From Acidobacteriota bacterium (GTDB lineage Bacteria; Acidobacteriota; Terriglobia; Terriglobales; Acidobacteriaceae): a DNA stretch of 5,368 bases. The stretch is taken from NCBI GenBank assembly GCA_003225595.1, contig QIAR01000357.1, positions 1-5,368 of the forward strand, in the 5' to 3' direction. The notes under the pieces are model-generated. The model searched no databases, was not told where the DNA came from, and saw only the letters and a program-made list of their open reading frames with translations. Made by a program: the position numbers and the translations under genes. This document shows positions 1-5,368 of the stretch, in pieces; positions within the stretch are counted from its first letter, which is position 1, and each line of letters opens with the position of its first letter.

Positions 1-676
1 TCGCTAGCTCGTAAATCCGCTCGCCGTGCCACCATGGCACGACCCGGTCAGACCGGCCATGAATGACAAGTACGGGACGGTGCACGCGGCGGATATAGGC
101 GGCGTTGTCAAATTTCTCCCAGGGCAGCAGGCGCACGTGGGTGAACACGCGAAAGGCGGAGAGGAAAGGTGCTTCGACGATCAGGCCGGCGACGGAGCGA
201 GTGGCGGCGAGATGAATCGCGGCCGCGCACCCAAGGGAACGTCCGAAAGAGATAATTCGGTCCCGCGAGACATGCAATGTGCGCGTCACGTATTCGTACG
301 CCGCGTCTACGTCTTCGTAGAGCGACTTTTCGCAGGAGACGCCCTGGCTAGTCCCGTAGCCGCGATAGTCGTAGGCGAAGACGGCGAAACCGGCCCTTCG
401 AAGCTCGTTCAGCATGGGCAAGTCGTCGCCAAGGTCTTCGGCATTGCCGTGGCTGAAGAGTAGTGTGTAACGCGCTGACACGTTGGGGAGGTAAACGGCC
501 GAGATGTTTACCTGCCCGGACGTCAAGATTAGAGGCTGGACGCTACTGGACGCCGCGAGATCCGACAGCCGATAACTCGATGGGTGTGGCTGGAAAATGA
601 TGCGATCAGACAGCAACGCGAGCACAACGAGCGCAATGTATGCGACGACCGAAAACAGAAGCAGCATACGCAACAT
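1..676 (-). CDS. Membrane-anchored alpha/beta hydrolase, BEM46/ABHD17-like (C-terminus beyond window)
   Basis: Probable serine hydrolase of the alpha/beta fold, substrate unknown. Seen: 225 codons from ATG at 676 run off the left edge. Residues 1-24 form a hydrophobic segment (MLRMLLLFSVVAYIALVVLA...) that looks like a single N-terminal membrane anchor, with the catalytic part probably outside the cytoplasm. The oxyanion-type motif FSHGNAEDLG is at about 74-83, YRGYGTSQG at 104-112, the nucleophile elbow GRSLG at 145-149 (Ser147), and the acid motif VLVIHGRSD at 202-210 (Asp210). The catalytic His should lie past the edge. HGNAEDLG is typical of the BEM46/ABHD17 group. Start choice: TTGAGG lies just upstream and the anchor begins immediately. 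The frame stays open to an ATG at 841, but that stretch (MSISEPASFRLYVSNG...) looks non-protein-like. A second ATG at 667 is possible. Fold assignment is firm; substrate and partners cannot be inferred from its neighbours. Confidence 0.9.
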   Translation of the reverse strand, partial: MLRMLLLFSVVAYIALVVLALLSDRIIFQPHPSSYRLSDLAASSSVQPLILTSGQVNISAVYLPNVSARYTLLFSHGNAEDLGDDLPMLNELRRAGFAVFAYDYRGYGTSQGVSCEKSLYEDVDAAYEYVTRTLHVSRDRIISFGRSLGCAAAIHLAATRSVAGLIVEAPFLSAFRVFTHVRLLPWEKFDNAAYIRRVHRPVLVIHGRSDRVVPWWHGERIYELA

Positions 677-983
677 ACGCCTCAAGGAATCCTCATCCGG
701 CACAGACGAACGCGATAGTTGAGCTGGTGTAGGTTTTGCTTGATTCTCCGTTCCACAATATCGAAGACCACAGCCAAGAATGGGTTCATTGTAGCCGTTC
801 GATACGTACAACCGAAAGCTAGCCGGCTCTGAGATCGACATTGCGAAACGCAAGAACGTCATCCCGCATAATGCTTTCGCAGTGGATTCCGAGCTGAGGC
901 CCATCTCAGACATTCGGCGCGGGCCTGAAAACCGGCGCCAATACCCGACGCCGTCTTCTGAATCGCCCGGCTCATACAGGCTC
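677..983. other. Intergenic region between the hydrolase and the NYN pseudogene
   Basis: No convincing gene is visible here. On the minus strand the hydrolase frame is open back to 841. A 35-codon ORF (ATG 789, TGA 682-684) ends five bases before the hydrolase ATG and might be a leader peptide, but nothing else supports it. A TACAAT hexamer on the minus strand overlaps that ATG and has no good -35 partner. GGCGC at 916-920 and GCGCC at 935-939 could pair, but the stem is only 5 bp and has no T-tract, so I do not call a terminator. Confidence 0.5.
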
Positions 984-1011
984 TTGACAGCTTACACAGC
1001 TTTGCTAGAAT
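984..1011 (+). promoter_or_regulatory. Near-consensus sigma-70 promoter pointing right
   Basis: The sequence shows a perfect -35 TTGACA at 984-989, a 16-base spacer, and TAGAAT at 1006-1011 (5 of 6 to TATAAT). A TG at 1003-1004 sits one base before the -10, giving an extended -10 element. Transcription would start near 1018 and run to the right, across the NYN pseudogene in the antisense direction. No plus-strand gene follows until mreB, about 1 kb away. The -10 overlaps the NYN stop codon (TAG on the minus strand, 1005-1007), so part of the match could be chance. Activity is inferred from consensus only. Confidence 0.5.
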
Positions 1012-1572
1012 GCCGTACGCGGCCCTCGGGCAAGGATAATCACTTCTTTGCCGTTACTGCGCAGGTATTTCAAAACCGGCAGGAAATCGCCGTCACCCGA
1101 CAAGACAATGACGCGATCAAAATTCTCCTTTTCCTTCATAAGATAGAAAGCCATTTCCACATCGCAGTTCGCCTTTCGGCGGGTGGTGCCGTCGTCTTGT
1201 TCATAGAGCTTTACGGGTTTGAGATACAGCTCATAACCAAACTTTTGCAGCTTGAGATAGAATCGGACGCGCTGCAAATGGCGACTGATAAGCAGCAATG
1301 CTGCATCGTTCATGTGTTTGCCGCGCTCCTGTATGAAATGGGTTACATGCCGCTCCAATTGTTCTATGGGAACCATTTCGTTCTCCAGGTAATCGTATTT
1401 GAAGGTATGCGTTTCTACGCCCCCGAAGTAGAGCACCCGAGTAATCCCGTATTTCTCCTTCAAATATTTTAAGAGCTTCATAGTCTATTTTCCAACCTAG
1501 ACTTTTCTCTCCACCGTAGAAGAGATTCGAGGCATCGATGAAGGCGAAAGTCTTCTTTGAGTTAGTGTTCAC
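1005..1572 (-). pseudogene. NYN-domain (LabA/DUF88-like) PIN-fold nuclease, frameshifted and probably C-terminally short
   Basis: NYN proteins are PIN-like, metal-dependent putative RNases with acidic active sites. Seen in two frames: from GTG at 1572 the first frame reads FAFIDASNLFYGG (Asp13) and GWKIDYE, then loses the family pattern. A second frame from about 1481 continues with KLLKYLKEKYGITRVLYFGG, then KANCDVEMAF and VIVLSGDGDFLPVLKYL, to a stop at 1005. These segments give the three acidic clusters of the family. The join lies at about 1472-1483; loss of two A residues from a GAAAAG-like run would restore IDYE-KLLKYL. Family members I recall continue after RGPRTA with a helix beginning KEI; here the frame ends GPRTAF-stop. 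The start is uncertain: GTG has no clear ribosome binding site and the frame is open upstream. Single 60-base lines count at 33% and 45% GC, against 68% for a line of mreB. It could still be expressed if the frameshift is a sequencing error. Confidence 0.8.
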
Positions 1573-1641
1573 GAATGTGCGGTTGGCTTTTTTAGGGGGG
1601 CTGTCACCAAAGAGGCTTAGGCAGGCAAAACTGAGGGAGGC

Positions 1642-1663
1642 GGCATAATGTCAAAATTATGCC
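1642..1663. repeat. Perfect 8-bp inverted repeat with 6-base loop
   Basis: GGCATAAT at 1642-1649 and ATTATGCC at 1656-1663 are exact reverse complements around the loop GTCAAA. The site lies 70-91 bases upstream of the NYN GTG start (on its 5' side) and about 410 bases before mreB. The shape suits a dimeric repressor operator or a small hairpin. It has no adjacent T-tract on either side, so a terminator is unlikely. Function is inference. Confidence 0.45.
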
Positions 1664-1749
1664 AAACGAGACTTTTTAAATTTGCAGCGAGTTAATAACC
1701 GAATCAGAGCCACAGTTCGACCAAGCGTAGTACCAGCAGGTAAGACAGA

Positions 1750-1781
1750 TCATGGCATTCATCTATATATGGTAGCCATGA
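1750..1781. repeat. 7-bp inverted repeat TCATGGC...GCCATGA
   Basis: TCATGGC (1750-1756) and GCCATGA (1775-1781) are exact reverse complements separated by 18 bases that include ATCTATATATGG. Short arms and a wide spacer make chance likely. An operator half-site pair is possible but unsupported by any nearby gene start. Confidence 0.25.
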
Positions 1782-2073
1782 AAAAGAAATAGACAAGGGG
1801 ATAGTTTTCGAAGGGCACGCCGCAGGCAACTAAGTCAGGTCCGAATTAAATTCAAGAGCGAAAGCCCCCGCTATCAACGTCCGCGCCTGGCTTCATCTGC
1901 ATCCTCGGCGAGATCTCGCGTCAGCTCCAAGAACGCCGGAGGCACCGGCCGATGAAAAGTCCCATATCGGTGAGAAACTTCAGAGCTCCCTTCGCAGGGC
2001 TCCTTGTGAATGGCAAATCGATCGGTAGCTAGGCTGCTTTGGTGGCTGCCTTTGCTTGGAACCTGGTGGTGGT

Positions 2074-3417
2074 ATGCGTTTCGACTCGATAACCCGAGTT
2101 TCCCTCGACAATCTGCGACCATTGTTGAGCTTGTTCTCTGCGGACTTGGCGATTGACTTGGGTACGGTGAACACGCGGGTCTATGCCCGGGACAAGGGCA
2201 TCGTGGTCAACGAGCCCTCGGCCGTTGCGCTCGACAACCGTACCGGCGAAGTCCAGGCGGTCGGCAAGGAAGCTAAGGAGATGTTGGGCCGTACGCCCGG
2301 CAATCTCAGGGTTGTCAAGCCCATGAAAGACGGCGTGATCGCCGACTTCAAAGTGACCGAGAAGATGCTTAACTACTTCATCCAAAAGGCGCAGCAGCGC
2401 AGGACACTCGTGCATCCCCGCATCATCATCAGCATCCCTTCCGAGATCACGCAGGTGGAAAAGCGCGCCGTGACAGATGCGGCCTACCGTGCCAAGGCCG
2501 CTGAAGTTCACCTGGTGGAGCAGGCGATGATGGCCGCCATTGGCGCCGGTCTGCCCGTAACGAAGCCGGGCGGCAACATGGTGGTGGACATCGGCGGCGG
2601 CACGAGCGACGTCGCTGTCATCTCGCTCTCCGGCATCGTCTATTCGCGCTCGCTCCGCACCGCCGGCAATCACATGGATGAAGCCATCATGAATCATGTG
2701 AAGAGAAAACATAACCTGCTGATTGGGGAACGCACGGCGGAGCAGATCAAGATCGAGATTGGCTCGGCGTATACGCTGGACAGGCCGCTGACCATGGAGG
2801 TCAAAGGGCGGGGCCTCATCGAGGGCATGCCCAAGGTGATCACCGTGGGGGACAGCGAGATCCGCGAGGCGTTAAGCGAATGCATCTCGAGCATTGTGAG
2901 CGCGATCCGCGTGGCGCTGGAGCGCACGCCACCGGAACTTTCCGCCGACATCAGCGACCGCGGCATTGTACTCGTCGGAGGCGGTGCTTTACTCAAGAAC
3001 TTGGACAAGCGAATCCGGGAAGAAACTGGACTGCCGGTATGCATCGCCGACGACCCGCTGTGCTGCGTGGTGCTCGGCACAGCCAAGATTCTCCCCGACT
3101 TCAAATTCTTGCGCAGGATTTCGATTGTTTCCACTGGGAAACAGATGGGCCCTCAGATGCTCACAAAAATTGGAACACAGAGGGTGAGGTGCAGAATTAC
3201 ACGGAGCGAGATCGCAACACGGAGCGAGATCGCAACACGGAGCGAGATCGCAACACGGAGCGAGATCGCAACACGGAGCGAGATCGCAACTGCAGCCGGA
3301 ACGCAGCCGCACTTGCCAGTGCGAACCATCGCTGATCGGCTGCGGGGACTTTTCTTGTTAGGTCTCGTTCTCAACCTTCCGTATCGCTGGCGACGTGAGA
3401 CGCCCCCCGATAGGTGA
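2074..3417 (+). CDS. mreB: MreB-type bacterial actin homologue with repeat-bearing C-terminal tail
   Basis: Rod-shape actin homologue that binds ATP, forms membrane-associated filaments and guides cell-wall synthesis. Seen in 447 residues: phosphate-1 loop DLAIDLGTVNTRVY (24-37), NEPSAVAL (46-53), IIISIPSEIT (117-126), phosphate-2 motif VVDIGGGTSDVAVISL (170-185), GERTAEQIKIEIGSAY (218-233), SADISDRGIVLVGGGALLKNLD (290-311) for adenosine binding, and a C-terminal DDPLCCVVLGTAKIL (326-340). The usual family ends near residue 351, so about 96 residues are extra. They contain (TRSEIA)x5 and then a basic and hydrophobic stretch. At 149-151 the family's common Glu-Glu-Pro reads Glu-Gln-Ala, so the usual catalytic Glu position may be Gln. 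Start: ATG 2074 gives a short amphipathic lead (LRPLLSLFS) before the core; a TTG at 2056 is in frame, and neither has a strong ribosome binding site. mreC, mreD and pbp2 are absent, so it may be an extra paralogue. Confidence 0.93.
   Translation: MRFDSITRVSLDNLRPLLSLFSADLAIDLGTVNTRVYARDKGIVVNEPSAVALDNRTGEVQAVGKEAKEMLGRTPGNLRVVKPMKDGVIADFKVTEKMLNYFIQKAQQRRTLVHPRIIISIPSEITQVEKRAVTDAAYRAKAAEVHLVEQAMMAAIGAGLPVTKPGGNMVVDIGGGTSDVAVISLSGIVYSRSLRTAGNHMDEAIMNHVKRKHNLLIGERTAEQIKIEIGSAYTLDRPLTMEVKGRGLIEGMPKVITVGDSEIREALSECISSIVSAIRVALERTPPELSADISDRGIVLVGGGALLKNLDKRIREETGLPVCIADDPLCCVVLGTAKILPDFKFLRRISIVSTGKQMGPQMLTKIGTQRVRCRITRSEIATRSEIATRSEIATRSEIATRSEIATAAGTQPHLPVRTIADRLRGLFLLGLVLNLPYRWRRETPPDR
3199..3288 (+). 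repeat. Five perfect 18-bp tandem repeats inside the mreB tail
   Basis: The unit ACACGGAGCGAGATCGCA occurs five times without a single difference (3199-3216, 3217-3234, 3235-3252, 3253-3270, 3271-3288). Because 18 is a multiple of three it keeps the mreB frame and adds (TRSEIA)x5. The unit has no stop in any of the six frames, so it keeps unrelated frames open as well. Identity between copies points to recent expansion by replication slippage or unequal crossing over, and copy number may vary between strains. Confidence 0.95.
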
Positions 3418-3428
3418 TTGGAACACGC

Positions 3429-3446
3429 CGAGCGAGGCGCTCGTTT
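3429..3446 (+). terminator. Possible weak intrinsic terminator after mreB
   Basis: CGAGCG at 3429-3434 and CGCTCG at 3438-3443 pair as a 6-bp GC-rich stem with the 3-base loop AGG, starting 12 bases after the mreB stop. Only TTT follows directly, so the U-tract is poor. The position suits an mreB terminator; the strength does not argue for it. Confidence 0.3.
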
Positions 3447-3578
3447 CAGTCTTGTCGGCAGCTCGAGATTAACTGGTACCAACACGCTGACAGAAATGCA
3501 TCGCAGCCAGACTCCCTATCATCTACCTATAAGAACGAGTTCGCGTTGCTTAGGGACCATCCAAGGGGGCACGGGTGA

Positions 3579-4672
3579 AACGCGAGTACGCAAACATCAT
3601 CATCTCTCGTTCCTCTGTCCGGCGATCGGTACGAAGCTCTCCTACAGGTATCGCAAACGATCGCCGCGTATCGTGATTCGAAGGAGCTTTTTCGCACGAT
3701 CGCGAATGATCTGCGAAGGGTGGTTGCTTTCGACTTCCTCAGCGTCGTCCTGTATGAAGAGAAGACACAGGTTCGGTGCCTGCGCGTAATCGAGATCCCG
3801 GGTCATTCAGGCGAAACGCCGCCGCCCGACATGTCCCAGGAAGAGACGATCAGTTGGTGGGTCTACCAAAATCAGCAAGCCATCGTTATACCTCGACTAA
3901 GTGAGGAAAAAGGTTTCCCCAGATTCATGGAGTACCTCGGCGGATTTGGAATCCAGTCAGCGTCTGCGTTCCCTCTGACCACGGACATCGGAGGCTCGGC
4001 ACGCTGGCGTTTGGGAGTGTAGGTCCCGAGGCGTATTCCGATGACGAAGTCCGGTTTCTATCTCTGGTTGCGAACCAATTAGCGCTGGCGGTGGACGACA
4101 CGCTGCACCTTGAGTCATCTGAGCTTGCGCACCAGGAACTGCAGCAGAGGAACGAGCGGCTCAAGCTGGTGTTAGACATTAGCCAGACCGTCGCTTCGAC
4201 TCTGGATCTGCGTCAACTCTGCCGCGAGTTATCGTCCGGTATTCGTCGCGTTCTGCAATGCGACGTAGCCATGCTGACCTTGCCTGAGCCCGATAATCTT
4301 CACCTACGAATTTACGGCCTGGATTTTCCGGAGGGCAAGGGGTTCATCCACGATGACATGCTGATCCCGTTGGAGGCTGACAAAGCACCGCCAGTAGTTG
4401 CGTTCCGCACAGGAATGCCGGTCGTGGTGGATTTTCGCGAGCTCGAGCCCTACTGTCCCGCTGCGGCTCCGGTAGCGGAGGGCCTGAAATCAGGATGCGC
4501 TCTTCCGCTCATAAGCCGCAATCGTGTCCTGGGTACGCTGAACCTGGCCAGGCTTCAGAGAGACGCATTTTCCAAAGACGATATCGACTTCCTAACACAG
4601 GTGGCCGGCCAGATCGCCATTGCAGTCGAAAATGCCATTGCGTACGGCGAGATCGCAGATCTCAAAGAGAAA
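3579..4672 (+). pseudogene. Double-GAF sensor half of an FhlA/NtrC-type sigma-54 regulator, frameshifted and truncated
   Basis: Full-length relatives sense a small ligand with two GAF domains and activate sigma-54 promoters through an AAA+ domain and a C-terminal HTH. Here only the sensory half remains. Seen: frame 3 is open from 3579 after a TGA; RYEALLQVSQTIAAYRDSKELF starts at 3627. The first GAF continues through ISWWVYQNQQAIVIPRL to SASAFPLTTD near 3986. The frame then switches: RRLGTLAFGS...AYSDDEVRFLSLVANQLALAVD resumes from 3989 in the next frame. Adding one C (GACAT to GACCAT) would restore PLTTDHRRLG. A coiled linker (about 4112-4185) leads to a second GAF (about 4195-4650), with LDFPEGKGFI, EGLKSGCALPLISRNRVLGTL and FLTQVAGQIAIAVENAIAYGEIADLKEK. 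After LKEK (4670-4672), where relatives continue LAEEKLYLEDEIR into the AAA+ domain, similarity stops; the frame reads on meaninglessly to a stop at 4963. No ordinary start codon precedes RYEALL in frame, so the 5' end is also doubtful. Confidence 0.85.
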
Positions 4673-4675
4673 CCG
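4673..4675. other. Breakpoint joining two truncated genes tail to tail
   Basis: Left of this point the plus strand matches the GAF regulator up to LKEK. Right of it the minus strand matches the DUF4139 protein up to VTIRKN (AAC codon at 4676-4678). Three bases, CCG, lie between. The C fits the first base of the expected Leu codon of the regulator, and the G fits the expected Gln codon of the DUF4139 protein, so almost no extra sequence was added. I see no target-site duplication or insertion-sequence end here. Confidence 0.7.
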
Positions 4676-5368
4676 GTTCTTGCGGATGGTGACGCGGTCT
4701 TTGAGCTTGTACTCGAACAGATCGCCGAGTTCCTGGGTTTGTGCCACGTTGGTTGTGGTTTCAAGAGACTGCGCTACTGCTGTGGCTTCAAAGTGGTCAC
4801 GGCCGCCACCGCCAACTCTGAAAACCCCGCCGCCGGTACCCCCGCCGTGACCCGCACCGGATCCACTGCCGATTCCGGCGCCAGAGCCCGACAGAATTCC
4901 GCCAATAACGCCTCCCGCTTGACCTCCGGGAATACCAGCTGGAGCGCCATCTTCTTTAACTGAATTTGGAATTGTCGTTGGCGACCGGAGCTGTCCATTG
5001 ACGACTTCTGACTCTTCCATGGTTGCTTCATGCGTCTGCGGAGTGACCATTGCGTTTTCCGGCAGCGGCACAACTGGACGGCGCGTGAAGTAAGGCTGTG
5101 ACAATTCTTGGACGAACGACTGCGGCGCTCCCGCTACCAGCGATAGCTCGACATTCTTCCAGTCCTCGCCAACCGTGTTATCCACGATGGCCCAGCCTTG
5201 CAGCAACGGCTTGCCTTCCTTCGGAACCACGATGCGGTACGTACACTTCCACACCGGGACTTCGCTGATGTAGCTCACCAGCAGCTCTCGGTCGCCAGCG
5301 CCTGCGGTCGAGATGGCCATGCGGCGGACATCCTGGTCGCGCGTGGAAGCGACCATGCCCAGATACTT
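4676..5368 (-). pseudogene. DUF4139 domain protein, 3' end lost at breakpoint, 5' end beyond window
   Basis: Conserved, usually secreted or envelope-associated family of unknown biochemical role, distantly grouped with MuiA-like mucoidy-inhibitor proteins. Seen: 231 in-frame codons entering from the right edge. They contain DVRRMAIS (13-20), LLVSYISEVPVWKCTYRIVV (29-48), LLQGWAIVDNTVGEDWKNVEL (55-75), SLVAGAPQSFVQELSQPY (76-93), RRPVVPLPE (96-104) and LGDLFEYKLKDRVTIRKN (214-231). Between the two conserved parts is a Gly-rich stretch at about 145-190 (4799-4936), typical of a flexible insert. Relatives I recall continue QSALVPI after RKN; here the frame reads RFLFEIC..., which is the antisense of the GAF gene, and stops at 4592. 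So the DUF4139 module is cut in the middle. The true start lies outside the window; the ATG at 5354-5356 is internal. Family call is confident, function unknown. Confidence 0.85.

Larger units (their letters stand above)
1573..2073. other. 500-base intergenic region upstream of mreB
   Basis: No confident gene. The left part (about 1640-1800) is AT-rich and carries two inverted repeats (1642-1663 and 1750-1781). The right part (1874-2073) returns to high GC. On the minus strand it has an open frame ending at 1874 whose last 30 or so codons (YGTFHRPVPPAFLELTRD..., then AEDADEARRGR) look protein-like, but it starts inside the mreB 5' end on the opposite strand. I do not recognise it. No well-matched promoter for mreB is visible: the best candidate, TTGTGA near 2003 with TAGCTA 16 bases on, is poor at the -10. 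Confidence 0.5.

Noticed and set aside
26..463. 145-residue plus-strand open frame at the left edge
   Set aside because: Antisense shadow of the alpha/beta hydrolase, which has the GRSLG and HGNAEDLG motifs.
916..939. Terminator hairpin GGCGC...GCGCC
   Set aside because: The stem is only 5 bp with a 14-base loop and no T-tract on either strand.
882..1472. 196-residue plus-strand open frame
   Set aside because: It lies antisense to the NYN gene, whose motifs are clear on the other strand. Its own sequence shows no domain.
1751..1795. Tiny ORFs MAFIYIW and MKKK
   Set aside because: Seven and four codons with no ribosome binding site or conservation evidence.
2029..2712. 227-residue minus-strand open frame across mreB
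   Set aside because: Antisense shadow of mreB, produced by GC-rich codons. No recognisable domain.
3199..3288. CRISPR array
   Set aside because: The 18-bp units are directly adjacent with no spacers, and no cas genes are present.
3153..3485. Open frames with VAISLR, CDLAPC or TERDRN repeats
   Set aside because: All are other-frame readings of the 18-bp repeat, which has no stop in any frame. The TRSEIA frame is the one continuous with the MreB core.
4673..4963. 97-codon C-terminal extension of the GAF protein as a new domain
   Set aside because: It is the exact antisense of the conserved DUF4139 coding sequence, including its Gly-rich part, so it is not a real domain.

Overview
The window reads as accessory or decaying chromosomal DNA from a GC-rich bacterium. 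The double-GAF, FhlA-type sensor half and the DUF4139 protein both resemble sequences I associate with soil Acidobacteriota. That assignment is inference from remembered family sequences, not from a search.

Layout from left to right. An alpha/beta hydrolase of the BEM46/ABHD17 type lies on the minus strand (676 down to the window edge); its last part is outside the window. A 328-base gap follows that carries a strong-looking sigma-70 promoter pointing right (984-1011). Next is a minus-strand NYN-domain (LabA/DUF88-like) nuclease gene (1572-1005) that is frameshifted near its start and appears short at its C-terminus. It is much more AT-rich than its neighbours. A 500-base intergenic stretch follows with two inverted repeats. 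Then comes an intact mreB-type actin homologue on the plus strand (2074-3417). It carries an unusual tail of about 96 residues that contains five perfect copies of an 18-base repeat. A plus-strand GAF-GAF sensor half of a sigma-54-type regulator follows (3579-4672), with a one-base frameshift in the first GAF domain. Finally, a minus-strand DUF4139 protein (5368-4676) enters from the right edge.

The most notable structural feature is at 4673-4675. The plus-strand regulator stops matching its family exactly where the minus-strand DUF4139 gene also stops matching its own. Both genes have lost their 3' ends and are fused tail to tail. This looks like a deletion or inversion breakpoint, or else a mis-joined assembly.

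No operon is evident: strands alternate, gaps are long, and mreB has none of its usual partners (mreC, mreD, pbp2, rodA) beside it. Three of the five genes are broken. I see no clear new defence system, CRISPR array, tRNA, rRNA or insertion sequence. The points worth following up are the breakpoint, the repeat-bearing MreB tail, the foreign-looking NYN gene, and the promoter that would transcribe antisense to it.
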